Source: Stenopsyche tienmushanensis (lineage: Eukaryota > Arthropoda > Insecta > Trichoptera > Stenopsychidae). Taken from it: DNA of 64,000 bases. A program made the position numbers and the translations under genes. Of this stretch, positions 1 to 13,699 are shown in pieces; position 1 is the first letter of the stretch, and every line of letters begins with the position of its first letter. Where the stretch lies: the NCBI GenBank assembly GCA_008973525.1, contig WACJ01000125.1:1736001-1800000 (forward strand), read 5' to 3'. Under the pieces are notes generated by a model, which saw only the letters and a list, made by a program, of their open reading frames with translations, searched no databases and was not told the origin of the DNA.

Positions 1-1825
1 AGTCTAGTACTATCTTAACAAGCAGTAAATAGTCTGGCAACACTTATAAATGATTGCTTGCTTTACTAATTTATAGAAAATTAAAAAAAACTTCTTTGTA
101 AGTATGACTCAATTATGTAGAATTTTCACTAGATTTTAAGCCCCTCCCCTCCCAAACCCAACGGCACTTGGTCACCAGACTGTCATAATAATAGTCCAAA
201 AACACGCCAGAACACAACTATTAAATGATCCATATATGTTAGATGACCCCCAATTTATGATACCATCTCTCGGTATATTGTGTCATTTTAAAATTTTCTA
301 TTTGTAAAGTCTTTACATAAATATATTAAAAAAAAAGTTTTTTTTCTTTGATTATTTTTTTTTAGATATAAGCTAATTTAAAGATCTAAATTTACAAACA
401 ACATCAATCTCTCGGTATTAAAATTTGTATGGAATTTTGGTATGGATCACTTCGTAGATTCCTGGATTAAAGCCTGGATTCGATCTTCTAATTTTTTTTA
501 GTATCGTGAAGTTTTTTTCATATTTTAGATTTGTACTCCAACCCTTATAATAAATGTTTAGTAATTAACCCACTGCATCAATTATAGATTTATTTTATTT
601 TAAATAAAATTACATGCAATATTTTAAAGTCTATGCCATGCATTTTTCTCTTTGCTTGTTCAGCAATAAAAGTAAGAGCCTCATTTTTAGAGGGTAGTTT
701 TGATAAAAGCTTTATGCTTCGTTTATCACATCGACAATAAAGGACGTATATTTTCCACGTGGCTACTGACGTTAAACATGAAAAAAGTCGTCAAGCTTCA
801 AAGGAAAAAATCTTAAAAATAAAAAAAGCAGTCATTTGAAATTGTTCATCCAAAAATACAATATTTGTATATGCCAACATGTCGTTCTGCCTTTACATAA
901 CATTACATCTCTTTTTCTTTCGAATGTAGGAAAGTAAACAGAGTTTTATTACATTATAAGCATATCGTGGCAGTGATATCCTAGATCTTATCGACAAACA
1001 CGAAAATGTCACAGAAGAAAAGAAGCGAAAGGGTCCGGGTTGGTCCAAATTCGTTTCTCTTTATGGTCCAACCCTCGGAGGGTACGTGGAGTCCGCTCAT
1101 GCATACGACCGAAAAAATGCCCTCCTAGAGATTTTTTGGTCCTTGAATTTCCAGAATCGGGAACCGAGGAACGGGGCACTGTTTTAAATTCTAATGGCAA
1201 ATCGTAAAATTTTACAAGCCAAATAACGACAGCAATACGAAGCTAATTCGGCTGTAAAATACGAAACTAATTTGATTTTAACGTTCTTCGAAATTTGGGC
1301 ATTCGATAGGCCATCAACATTGAATACGTTTAATCTGGAACAGTGCCGATAAATATCTGATCGGATCTGGATGGAATACAGAGCAATTAATGCTTTAATG
1401 CGAATTTTCATCTGTACATGTAAAGAAAAATCGACAAGTCTCGAAAATCACGTATTTAATTTTAGGCGGTAGACTATTTGATCCCTCTCTTTCGAACTGA
1501 CACGTGTCTTTTAGTTGCTCGTGCGAAATTTAGCAATTATTCAAAGGTCACTTCACCCTTACGTTTGGGACAAACAACGGGTTTGCTGTTTTTGAGGAAA
1601 TATTTATTCACAATTTATCCTTACCTCCGACTAAATTTGACTAATTTTTTAATCTAATTTATACAATAAAAATGAATTTAATAAAAATATTATAAACATA
1701 AATTTAAATCTTAACTATAAACGTTTTGATCCCATAAATTAGCAATTTTTTAGATTTTATTATATATTAATAAATAATTTATAAAAGGTATTTATAAGGG
1801 TAGGATTGAAATGATCTTATTTTAC
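1..1825 (-). other. Start of intron 2 of the rdgC/PPEF homologue (non-coding)
   Basis: This stretch follows the donor site of exon 2 on the minus strand. I looked here for the next PPEF exon, which should continue with a Leu-Tyr-x-Phe-Phe type segment, and found no open frame with that content. It is therefore read as intron that runs off the left edge. A GC-richer patch at about 1030-1165 contains a 63-codon open frame that I do not recognise and do not call a gene. Confidence 0.5.
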
Positions 1826-1953
1826 CTTGACTTGATCTTGTTCTCCGGCATATTCTATGCTCTGGAAGATGGTCCACGTATATCTTCTTCTAACTTCCAT
1901 CCGAGCCAGATATCTTCGATACCAACGCTGAATTAGTATGGCAGCCTTCATCG
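1826..1953 (-). CDS. rdgC: rdgC/PPEF phosphatase homologue, coding exon 2 (IQ motif)
   Basis: This exon encodes the calmodulin-binding N-terminal part of an EF-hand serine/threonine phosphatase of the PPEF/RDGC family. The translation reads [18 protein letters not shown] followed, a few residues on, by [16 protein letters not shown]. It contains an IQ motif (I-Q-x3-R-x4-R), the calmodulin contact, and the FQSIEYA-x-QDQ segment that marks PPEFs from flies to mammals. In the fly protein, calcium-calmodulin binding here activates rhodopsin dephosphorylation. The acceptor is gtttttag before CG, with a CTAAT branch-like site about 20 nt upstream. The donor is AAG followed by GTAAAA. The exon is 128 nt: 2 nt finishing the exon 1 codon plus 42 whole codons. 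The A left over from exon 1 plus CG makes a Thr codon, so the phases fit. Metallophosphatase and EF-hand exons are outside the window. The in-frame ATG at the exon start could also begin a shorter isoform. Confidence 0.9.
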
Positions 1954-3454
1954 CTAAAAACAACACTCATCATTAGAAACAGTTTATTCAATAAAATATT
2001 ATTTATATAGGCGTAATGATCGACTTTTGGTTTCTTAATACTAGAGAAAAAATATAATGATTGCCACCGAATTTCGCCTCTGTTTATCGTAAATTTTTAC
2101 AGTCAAGTAAACTCATCATAGCGTCGTAAAAATGATCGTAAAACATCAAACGTTTGCGATCGTTTTTGCGCAAAAAAGCGTATCATCGAGTCATAAAGCT
2201 CATTTTTGATTTGTTGCAAGTTTAAGCCATTGTAGAGATTAACATCTGTTCTTATAAAAGCTTTCGTCCATTTAAAAATACATCCTTTGTGGCTTGGTAG
2301 CATAGTTGCTTTGAAATAAAAATTATTATTCTGCAATGGTCGTGCATTTCCTGAGAGAAACTGGAACTAGTCACGAAACTTTGCTCTCAAAAAAAAAAAC
2401 TAGCATTAAACTTTCTTCTATTACGCCGCCTTGTATAATGGGGTGTTTTATTTAATACATTTCCGCATGTAATGGGGTTGTGACATTTAAATGCTATAAA
2501 GATTTAAATAATGAGAGAATATGCGATTATGAAAGAAAAGCAGAAAACATTCCACTGCTATCACTTTTATGTTTATTTTCAATGTAATATAATTAAAATT
2601 TCAGTCAACGTTTTTTTTAATTAGATTTTATACAAAAATAAGCCATTGCGATTATCTCAGCTTAAAAGGTCGAAATCTGTCATAATAAAACGCGATTTAT
2701 AAATCCAAATAAAATGTGCCCTCAATTGTACTCTGGCTGTGACAGTTCACGTCGGCGTAATAGATTTCATCAAAATCCATTAAAAAAAATTATCTATTCA
2801 GAATGTCCTTACTTTTGAGCGACCTGTTCTCTCTCTGCAATCCCACATCCTTGGATGGACGTTTTAATTGAATCGAAGCACTTTCAAAAAGGTTCTCTTT
2901 CACGTCACTACCGCATTGCATGACCTGCGTGGGCGTTTAAGGGACTCGAGGAGGAATAAAATACAGGATCCAGGACTATACATCGAAAGTACGACATCGT
3001 TAAATCTTAACAGTTGGATTGTTTCCAAGGAGTGCCACATTGAGGTCGAATGCTATCGTCGAACAAAAAGGAATCTCGCAAATGGACTAAACTATTGTTC
3101 TGGGCACACCGCTATGGATAAGTGATGGCATCATGATTTATATGCCATGAAGTCTTCATACTCAAAGATATGTATTTTTTGAAGCGTGTATCTCTAAAAA
3201 TGTTTTCTGAAATAAAATATTGAACTGTCGGATAAATTCTGTCCCGAACGCGTTGTGAAAATACTGATTCATTGCTTTCATCTTTGAAATATGAATCGAT
3301 TATATCATTCATGCTATCGTGAGAACGCTTTGTTAATTTATGAAATTAAAATAATAAAAAATATAAATATTATTGAAAGGAAGACAAGACAGCATTTGAA
3401 CAGTTTTGTGCACATAGTCTTCTCTGTCGACATTCACCGGCTGTTACAATATTA

Positions 3455-3642
3455 CAGTGCCGCTCAAAACTGTTCAAATGATTTTTCCTATTTATTGTCT
3501 TACTTTTTCGTTCAATCCATACTTATACATTATCAAATATAATAGAAATACTATCTCTAAAAGTGTGAATAGGTGTGAATCGACAAAAAACGAAGCGAAA
3601 AGAAACTTTAAGAAAATATTTGAACCGTTTTGAGCGGCACTG
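3455..3642. mobile_element. 188-bp Tc1-like MITE
   Basis: Terminal inverted repeats start CAGTGCCGCTCAAAAC and continue for about 25 bp with one or two mismatches. They are flanked on both sides by TA (3453-3454 and 3643-3644), the target duplication of Tc1/mariner transposons. The interior has no coding capacity. A third, degenerate copy of the terminus lies just outside at about 3393-3414, suggesting an older neighbouring insertion. Assignment to Tc1 is inferred from the CAGTG..CAAAA terminus and the TA target; the autonomous partner is not in the window. Confidence 0.75.
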
Positions 3643-5234
3643 TACAGCATGATACTATACTATTTTTTTGGGCTATTCATTTTAAAAAAAAAGAGTTGTA
3701 AGAAAATAAAAATGTTGAAAACTTGAATACATTTTGCAAATAATGCGGAGAAACTTTGAACTTTTCAGGGCCTTGGCCTTCACAAAACAAAGAGCAATCA
3801 AGTCATTTTGTTCAAGATAAGAAATTTTATCTCATAACACTCCCCCTGGAATTGCAAGAAACCAATGACTGGAAAGTAAATTGTCTTGCATTAGAGCTTT
3901 GTTACGGTGGATATTTTTGGTAAATACAAGCCAGTTGGAACAAATTTCAAATTAAAATCATGTCCTTGGCAACTTTTTCTCGAGTTCAAACGAAAGGGGC
4001 ATAAAAAAGGAAAACTACCCTTAATATCAGATGAACGCTCAGCAGCTACGAGCCGGAGACGGGCTCGAAAATAAAAAATTGATTAAGTGAAACACAAGTT
4101 CTTGCTTGCTTTAAGGTCGGAGCTGAAAAAGCCGTGCAGACAAAAACGCTGGCTGAAAAGTACAATTTTCAAGAACACAACATTTTTTTCCTTCAGAAGG
4201 AGCAATAAAAGCACGCAAAGATGCCCTCGCAGCACAAGAAAGCGCCACTCGAACAGAACACCGTGCTTTTTCGTCCTTCCCTCGCAATCTTGCCTTTATT
4301 TCATATGAAAACATAAAAAGGCGAATACGCAAATCACGTCTCTTTTGTACCAGACTCTAATCTTTATTGCATATATGAACGCCAGAGGATTATCATATTT
4401 CGTATAACAATACGAGCAATGCTGGGAATACCGTTTATCTTCAACCCCATGTATATTTTTATTGCATTTTGTGTAGGATGATTCAATTTTTTTCATATTA
4501 TCCTTTTAATAAATTGCTCGGCGGATCTCTTTTTCATACATACAAATGAAGAATAAATATATTTGCTTTGGTGGGAGCCATTCTTTGATATGAAAATTTA
4601 TTTAAATCGCCTTTGTTTGGCAAAAAATTATACGTCGTATTAAAATATTTATGATAACACTAAGCATCGGGAAAATATGTACCTTCACGTCTCGTTAAAA
4701 AAAGATATACAGGCATAAAAGAACTGTGAAAATATCATAATTATTTATTTTAAATAGACAGTTCAAAAATTAACCGCGTAAATTAAAGCATATCACTCAT
4801 ATAAAATATGAGAAAAGCGGTTGGATTAATAGCTTAATCATCTTGGGTTCAAATCTACAGGAAATATAATTGGCGACCACATTTTTAAATAAATATATAC
4901 GCTATGAAACATTATGTCAAAATAGTTCGCAATGGATTGCTAAAAACCATTAATGTAATGAAATATATATTAAGTTATCGGTTTTTCTACTTTTTCATAG
5001 ACGTCAACATCATTTTTTAATGAAGAATTTTTAAATGGCCGTTTCCATTTCATTCCAATCGTTAAATATGAATAAAATAAATTAAATTAGAATTTAAAAT
5101 AGGAGTGAATATTTGTATAAATGGTGAAATTTGAAATCATTTCTAATACTGATTATTAATGAAATTGTATATGTACAAGAACTCTGCTTTCAAAACCGTT
5201 TTTTTTTTAAATTTAGACAAATAAAATCACTTAA

Positions 5235-5876
5235 CACTTTCGCGCGCGATTACCGTCAATGCATTCGTCATCTACTCGTTTCGTGAATCCGATTGCCGAC
5301 GACATTCATAAACACCTAAGAATATTTAAACCATCGCTTATACACACAATGAGGGGTCGGTCATTCTGTCTCGTGTTATTGTATTAGAGTAATGGGAATT
5401 GAAAACACTTGTTCTCAACATTTTTTTGGATTTTACTACTTAAACCTTTTTTTATGCTGCGTCGGAATCAATTGTAATGTTTGATTGCTAAATCTGATTT
5501 ATAAGGCTAGTTCTATGAAGATCTTTTAACAATTTTTGTTATATTTACGTAAAAATATTTTGGGGATAAATATTATTTTATGTGATTTTTCCGAAATTGG
5601 TAATCCGAAACGTAAGTGCATAACACTTTTACTACTGGGCGATGTTCATAATATGTATGTACTCCAAGTCGGTGCATCGCAAAAATGGAATTATTCACCA
5701 AAAATAATTTATCTTACTCGGAAAAGTTTGAGAATCTTTGAGCCATGTTCCGTAAATGGTTGTTTTTTTGTGTCCCCGCATGCGGTATGCATATGACTAA
5801 TCCGACGCAAGAGGTTAAGCCGAGCGAGTTTTAGCTGCAGCGACGAAAGGATTGACGGTAAACGTGCGCGAAAGCG
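5235..5876. mobile_element. Non-autonomous piggyBac-like element, 642 bp
   Basis: The left end reads CACTTTCGCGCGCGATTACC and the right end, inverted, reads CGCTTTCGCGCACGTTTACC. Similarity continues imperfectly for about 45 bp, through CCGTCAAT. The left flank is TTAA (5231-5234) and the right flank TTTA (5877-5880), consistent with a piggyBac TTAA duplication that has one substitution. An 86-codon open frame at 5536-5796 has no transposase motif, so the element is probably a MITE or a deletion derivative. The superfamily call rests on the TTAA target alone. Confidence 0.6.
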
Positions 5877-6236
5877 TTTATGAATTCATGCTAAATATAA
5901 TATAATCAATTGTGAAATCTTTAATGAATAATAGAGTGCAATAGTTAATTTTCTACGATCCATCCATTTCTTGCGCAATTAATTCAATTTTTATATCTAA
6001 CCAATTGAAGTGAAACCACTCGCTTCACTTCATCAGACCAATATGCGCCAACATGATGCATCCGTTAAACGTCGTCTCGCGAAAAAAATTCTGCACACGA
6101 ATAATATTTGTGCTAATCCTGTAATATTAACGAAGGTGCGCACAACAACTTCCCAAAGTTTCATCGTAATCAGATGAACGGTATAGGAATGTATACACAG
6201 CAAACCGACTGCACGACAACCGACACACATTCATTA

Positions 6237-6257
6237 TTATATATATATATATATATA
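6237..6257. repeat. (TA)n microsatellite
   Basis: About ten uninterrupted AT dinucleotides inside intron 1. Confidence 0.9.
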
Positions 6258-8184
6258 GATTGAGAATAAATGATCTATAAATAATAAAATTAGGCGATCA
6301 CGAACAAGATAATTGGGCGTTTTTCATGTCTTTTAGGATACGCATTTGCATTTTGTCACAATTGTAAAAATATCATTTTGCATTCAGTGACTGTTTTCAG
6401 GGTGTAAATTTTTAAAAATGTCTTGCTTAACGCTCAGAGGCTTTTCCGTTTATCGTTTACATATTTAATGCAACGAAAGTATATCGTGACTTTTAGCATT
6501 CAACCTGGAATAAAAGGAAAAGCGCAAGGAAAAGATATATTCCATTCGGCGCTAATCCCCAGCGATTTCCACCGACATTTTATTGCTCGATGGCAACTTG
6601 AGGAAAATCATTTGAAAATGGAATTACCTGTACTGTAGATGGGACAAACAAAATAAAAATAATGTTATATCCCGCATTATTAAATTAAATTTCCTGATTA
6701 AACTCATGTCGTCCCGGTGGCATTCAATAAGGGGAAAAATGTCTGAATTATTGTCAAAGTTAATGTTTTAATGGCGTTTTTTTAATTGTATTATATTCAT
6801 ACTTTTACACAATGAGACGATATATCTATTTAAAAAAATATATTAAGGATAAAAATATAAAATCACATCTAAAGAGCTAATAAATTTCTTCATGAATATA
6901 TTTTGTGCAAAATCTATCATATTTTTAGCAGCCAGACATCAGACTAACCAGATTATTAATCTTGAAACCATTGTTTACCACTCCAGTGTCAAAAATAATA
7001 AATACAACATCACAAGAGTGAATTCAAGCGTTAACAATTTGAGCGAAAACAATCCTTGTACAAAAACATGTTTGTTTAGGCGTCAACTGCGGTTAGGAAC
7101 TCTTGACATGGAATCAATAGTTTAACACTTTTTACACAAAGGTCAAACTATAATACAAGCCATGACAAAGATTTTAATAACGAGCCAAAATAGCCTAAAA
7201 ACATTTAATTAAATCCAAGTCTACTCAGAATATCACTCACAGATCAAATACTTTGATTAATTCCTATCGTTCACGTGCCATTTGTGTTTATGTATGTGAA
7301 GATTAAATTGGTATTTCTCAAAAGACACACTCGGCAATGACCGTAAAAGAACCATTCGGAGATGTGAAAGACGTTGTTTTTTACTGACATCATAATATTA
7401 CAAAGCCGATAAAACGGATCATTAAGCTTCCGAAAAGATTACATGCCTAACAAGACGGAAATACGTAATGTTACTGTTATCTTGACGAAAGAAAGCATCT
7501 GAAACAATCCTCCATTTCATATTTTAGAAATATGACGAAAAAGTACAAAGAAATATTTAGCGATAACATTATACAATCGACATATTGGAAGTCTGCATCA
7601 AAATGTACCTGTGGGAATGCTCGATGTATTGTTAAAGAATAAAGAAAAACAGATTCAATTTCCAAAAATGCTGTATAAGAAGATCTATTTATGTAGTTGA
7701 AAGAAAGCTTCAAATTCTATATATAATGGATCTAGAAATAAACCACATGTTGTTTTGTATAGAATGACTCAATATAGAATGACATCCAAATATCTGAAAA
7801 ATAGCAAAGGGCAAAACATTTAAATGGCCTATTCACTGACGATATTACTTAGTATTTTAAAAATGTGATATTATAGTGCACAAAATTTGGCGTTATTTTA
7901 TTATCACGCGAAATTTTAGAGTTAAAATAATGTAGAGATCTATTTGGGCGCATCTATTGAGCCTCTCCCGCACGTGAGGCAATACCTATACACAAGACGA
8001 TAGGGATTATAGTATAATGAAAGTCCAGATTAATAGCATCAATTATCTAATTGTTCCTTAAAACTTAATCTTACTAACTTTAAGTGATTGGAGAATTAAA
8101 CATTAAATCTTAATGTACACCCCAAAACAAAGTTCATAACATAAGTAATGGATTAGATAAAAAGATGAAAGTTTAACACTTCCA

Positions 8185-8580
8185 CAAATCTGGAAAAAAA
8201 ATCTATTCGAAATTGTGCCGATATTATTTCTGCATCCGTTAAAAAGATAAAACAATCTACTTTAAATTCTTGCTGGATAAAGTTGTGATCAGAAGTAGTT
8301 CCCAAAGAAAATGTTTTACCATCAATAGAAGATGAGAACGATTAGTCGAAATATTAAATGTACCACAATGAATGACTCAGAAACCAGTTGCAGTGAAGTA
8401 GCTACATTTTTTACATTAAAAACATTTCATGAAGGCATAGAATTAGCTATTAAAGTAGATTTTTTTATAGAAAATTATCCTGCAATGGAAAGAAGCTTAA
8501 AATTCAAGAGAGAAATTTTGAAACCTTATAATGAAATACGTAAAGATTTATACGCTAAAAGCAGACAATCTACCTAAGAC
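8185..8580 (+). pseudogene. Tigger/pogo-type transposase relic, C-terminal part
   Basis: Across two frames the plus strand encodes the C-terminal part of a TIGD1-like transposase (pogo group of Tc1/mariner). It shows a KKIKQSTLNSCWIKLWSEVV-type segment, with one stop in place of Trp, at about 8200-8290. An open frame at 8332-8577 follows, containing FTLKTFHEGIELA and ending EIRKDLYAKSRQST. Known family members share the ..STLNACWKKLWPE.. block and an FTLK...YREIY..K...TTLD end. The DDE core and DNA-binding domains are missing, so this is a 5'-truncated fossil with no identifiable terminal repeats. Confidence 0.65.
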
Positions 8581-10254
8581 CTAAATGCACTACATATAAC
8601 TTACAGGGTACAGATTTTGGGTTCTTATTGCAAATTTAAACTATACAGTTTGATTTAAAAGCTCATAGTATATTATTTTGCAAATTAGATTAAAATCTAA
8701 AATAAAAACTACGCAACATTTTCACACAGCAATTTTATGAAATTAATTTAATTTTCAATACAGAATAATTTTCTTAAGTGCTTACTTACAGAGATTAAAT
8801 ATTTAATAGACTTGATAAAGTGGTCAACTGCTTCAAAAGATCGCAAGCAGATGAGCTTTGCGCGGAAGGTCAGAGTACCAGAGCTTAATGAAAGCTTAAT
8901 GAGCTTCGATTTGAAATTTAATTAAAGCAATCTGTTCAATCCGCCACGATTAAGGTCGAGCGAAATGCACTGGGGCTTAAGCCTAAAAAATATATAGTTC
9001 CAATACACTTAATTATTTAGTCGATAGTTGAAAGCTGATCTTCAAGCTGGAAGTATTACAAGGATACGAGTATTAAAATATTCCGTTAAGGTATGATGTG
9101 CTTTTTTGCATAAATAAGCCCCGAGTCAGGGGATGCATATTTAAATTCAATCTCATTATATTTTGAGAGATTAGGGATGATTCTTAAAAGCATTATTATT
9201 TGAATAGTATAGAATATAGCCATAAAGCTGGTGGGTGCATTTTAATTTAAAATAACATAAAAGCTTTATGGATGAAATTATTTTTGAGATTTATGTCTTT
9301 CCCGCTTTTAATAAGATAGATTTGCGTACAATTTCATTAAGAGTCCGATATTCCCTAGGGAGCTTATTTTCTACTTAACGCTAATTTACTCAAAAGAAGA
9401 AGTTATTTTATTTTCCGGTTCGATATAATTTCGAGACTTCAGCGTGAGTTCTTGGAAGACTAAAATGCAAATGATAGACCTTTTCTCTTAAACTTTTCGA
9501 TTTTCTTCTCGAATGTAGCTTTGAGCTGGAACCTTTGTGTAGGTGTAAATTACATAAACTCTCGTACGCGCTTATGAAGTTTTGCAATCTAACTTTGAAT
9601 CTACGAGGATATTTCGACAATTAATTCGATAAAAGAGAGGTTGTATTCAATCAAAATCAACCACGAGATTTTAAATCAGTTAATTTTTAAATATCATTCA
9701 CTTCCTCCCACCCATGTTCCAGACTTCGATCAAAGCCTATTACCATTTCAATCACTTTAATATCGTAGATGAAAATCCAATACATGATCGAAGGAAATCA
9801 TTTTATTTATATATGTATAAATTGAGCGCATTGCATCGATGTTTGCCATTAATTTCCTCTGCAAATTTGCCTTTTCTCGTAAGTCGATTTTTGGGGCGCG
9901 GTTTTCTTTCCGCAAATCAACTTTCCACCCTCCGATTAATAATTAAAAAACTTTGTACAAAAATGTTTTCATTCAACACACTTTCAGCTGCCCATATAAT
10001 TGCCGAAATATTACTTCCGTACTACATATTTTTTAAGGGGCGTTTCTGCCTTGTTGGACCTAAACGTGATCAATCGAGATGATATTAGTGTGATCCTTTC
10101 CCATATGGAAATATTAAAAAAGTTCCACTAAGTATGATGATGACGTAAATTTAAAAAATAATTACATTATTTAAATCAATGTAATATTAATCATCTAATT
10201 AATTAAAATTTTATACTATTTTTACTATCATAAAACGCATTCGAAATAAATTCA

Positions 10255-10400
10255 GCCTCATTACGATCTTAATTCTTCACCAGGTCAGGAATTCGCCGAA
10301 AACTTTTAAACCTTAATTAAAAACTTTGCTAACGATCTTCATTCTAATTTAAGCTTAACTCTTGGCACTGTTGAGAAATAAGCAGTGAAAAACATAAATT
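10255..10400. repeat. Dispersed repeat 1, copy a
   Basis: About 145 bp resembling 15695-15840 in the same orientation. Shared blocks include AAAACTTTGCTAA, TCTAATTTAAG (TCCTAATTTAAG in the other copy) and AAGCAGYGA. No coding sequence or terminal repeat is visible. It is probably a fragment of an unclassified interspersed repeat. Confidence 0.5.
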
Positions 10401-13400
10401 TCTAGGTTGTTTCGTTATAAACTTCCCAAATTAAGATCTATTCACATATATGCAAGTCGAAAAGTGTGTGTGCAAATTAAAGATCATCATCAGAATATTC
10501 AATTGATTAATATAAATTATCGTAAGTTTTCATTAAACGTGCCGTGATTTAAATCTGAATATGATTATATGAATTTATTTTTAAAGCTGTACCTTTTCAT
10601 AAGAAACATGTATGAGAACTTAACAAAAATGAAAAACATATACCTCATAGATAAATTAACATTTAACAAAGGAGACTGTTCAGAGGAAAACAAGAAGATT
10701 TATATTCGCAAGTGCTCTTATTAATAATATTTTACGAAAACCACTAAGCGAATCGAATGTGGTCGACAATAGGCGCCCGGGAGTCCCAGGGGTAGTTTTT
10801 TCTTTGTACGGAGGTAGAGATCGAATATCCAATTCTCGAATTCTGCACCCAAAATTGAGATTAAAAATATCATTTTTAACAACGGCAGAAAAAAAGCCTC
10901 AACATATTCCCGAATTAATACGCTTATCGGGAACGGGGCTGGTTTATCTCGAGGTACTTCATATTGAAGGTCAATATAATCAATCACCTCAACCCACGGG
11001 GTGATCACTTGTGATCGGGAATCTTCAGATTATTCGGCGAAGCCATCCAATGCTAACATATCGCCATGGGATACATTCATAATTTCATCCAAAAATAAGT
11101 AGATCGATCAATTGGAAATAGAAATTAATTCGTGTAATTTCGGCGCGCGCGATGTACTTGAGATTTTTTCGCAATGCCAAAATAGACATGTTATTTTTAG
11201 ACTTTTCAAAGGGCAGATATTCAAGTGGCAGAAGGGACCTAATTTAGGATCATGGATTTCCTTTTTGCATCCCAAGGATTTTTTTTTGTGTTGAAAGAAG
11301 TCATTAAGGGAAGGTCGTTTCTTGCATAATGCCGGAGGAGACTACAGCTCATATTTTACGGATTGTCTCGAAGTTGAGCACTTTACACATTAGGCATTTC
11401 ATTTTTAATATACTTAAATTTTAAAATGAAATTTTAAGGATTGTTTCGTAATCATGCTTTGATGAAAAGGAATGTTTCTCAACTGTTAAAAAATCTTCTT
11501 TAAAACGTTATTAAATTTATTTTTAGTCGTCACTTCAATATTTAATAATATTTTTTTGATTTTGCTAGTATTGTTGAGGCATTTTGTGAAAGATCGATCT
11601 TTCATATGTTCTCATACAGGAGTTAAATGGGTTCGTATAGGGATAATGGGAAAGCATTGATGGCCTTTATCGAAGTTACCCCAATATCGATTGATTTTAA
11701 ACCCTTTTTGTTCTGAGTAATTTATATCTTTTCATGGATGTTAAAAACAATCTGTGCTAAAAAACGTGGAATGATACGTAATACAGTCAAATAATCATGG
11801 ATAAAACAAGTATATTCTCCTTGCATTACACATTACTCCTTATTCAAATACTCCGATTCATTACGTACTAACACATTGGCTACGGGGGACGCGGAATCCG
11901 CATCTCGCACGTACCCAGATTTTTACATATTCATAGAAAAATACACATATGTACATTTTTAAAAACCAATTTCTTTTGATACTTTTACAGCTGACAATTA
12001 TCAAGTTTTCAAATAACGACTCTCATACATGAAATAGAACTGTTTATTTTCCAGATGATTTATGATCCTACACCGTTCCTAGAAGATTTTCGAATGTAAA
12101 ATAATACTACGTCGTTATACGACATACAACAACCAAACAAATACAGCGACGGTATTTCTCGGTGTTATTTAATTTTTTATCAAAATAAAAATCATAAAAA
12201 TAAGAACGAAATTAGCCGCCTTTAGACTAAAGTACACAAAAATATCACAATGAAGATTATTTTATGAATCAAAGATTTTTGGTTGTTAATCAACATTAGA
12301 TCAAGAGTTGAATAAGTTCACCGATTTTCGGGTTAAAATTACGAAAATAATAAAGAGATTTTTGACAATTTTTTGGGAAAAAATGTGTTTACGATTTTGC
12401 CTCAAAACACCCTCCGCTGCTAATGTGTTAATTGAAATATGATGATATCGATAATCACAATTTATCTGCATTAGACTCATTTTTAGTAATAAATAAAACC
12501 ACTAGACCAGTAGTTTGCCTATTTTATTGTATATTACACAAACATAATTTAATATTTTAACTAACAATATCCATTAACAAATAAAAAAGCAAAACATAAA
12601 ATCAACAACCAATCACTTCCAGCGCACGAAAATTTCACACATTTTATGTTTATTATGAAATTAACTTCAATAGTTTTCCTCTTTTTTTTCTCGTCAAAAA
12701 AGTTTTCTGAGAATAATGGTTTAAATTGATAGAAGTTTGAAGAATGCAGAATATATCAATGATAATAAAAATACTAGGACCAACATACGTCATGACTATT
12801 TTTTGTTTGAAAGGATTTGATGACGGACTATGATACTTTCTTAGCTGCCAAAATATATCATCATCATCAAAATATATTATATCAACAGTCCGCTGCAGAA
12901 CCATAGGCTTCTTCAATATCCATTCACAGAAAGGGGTTACATCCATCACGTCTGTATCATACATTCACCTCCTCATTCACTCGATATTGAAGGTAACATA
13001 ACATCCGAGTTTCATTTCGAATGTTCACCCAGTGGGTCTTCTGAATGAACGTATGGACGCTTTCGCGATCATCTCGATAGGGAGTATGGGAGATTTGTAA
13101 AGACTGAGCAGTTTTCCTCGGGAAACAGTGGATAACTACTCTAGACGACCTTTTTGATTTTACTGGAAAGGGATTTCTGGAGTGCAAAGAGTCTAGTCCC
13201 TGATAACAATAAAATGGATAAATGGATGAAATCCTACATTGAAATTAAAATGTTGAAAATTGATAAAATATAGCATCTTAAATTTATTTACTGAGTGCTT
13301 AGTCTGGAAATTTATGTAATATCTGTTAAAATGTGTTTCTTTCCCTTCTGTAAAGTTAAATTATAATTATTTTGCCTCACAACATTGCCAAGAAATCAAT

Positions 13401-13660
13401 TTCTTCAACAAATTGTCACACGGTTGCATGTCACGTTGCAGGGTGCAAATCAATTACGTTGTAAATTGCTTTCGAGAAATTTGAAAAAAATGTATTTTCA
13501 CGCAGAACAAATTGCTTTCAAACCTGCTATTGTATGGCATCGTTTTGTGAAATACTTGTAAACATGACGGAAGTTTTCTCTGTATTTTGACCCTTTTGTC
13601 ATGTAATTTTTCAATCTACCACATTGTTCCCCGTACAAATTGCACGGCGGGTCGTCGGGG

Positions 13661-13690
13661 CTATAAAAGGTACAAGCCCCCGTTTCAGGG
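13661..13690 (+). promoter_or_regulatory. Possible core promoter (TATA plus initiator-like)
   Basis: A textbook TATA box, CTATAAAAGG (13661-13670), sits in an unusually GC-rich patch. It is followed about 25 nt later by a TTTCAGG initiator-like sequence (13684-13690). A short open frame begins 13 nt further on. This spacing is typical of insect TATA promoters. AT-rich DNA yields many chance TATA matches, and the GC-rich surroundings are what make this one notable. Confidence 0.3.
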
Positions 13691-13699
13691 CTCCGCCAC

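Noticed and set aside
4800..4865. tRNA-like GGGTTCAAATCTAC (B-box-like)
   Set aside because: No A box at the right distance and no cloverleaf could be folded. The same applies to a similar string at about 49510.
9714..10082. 122-codon plus-strand frame
   Set aside because: No motif or similarity recognised. Hydrophobic low-complexity content is expected from AT-rich DNA.
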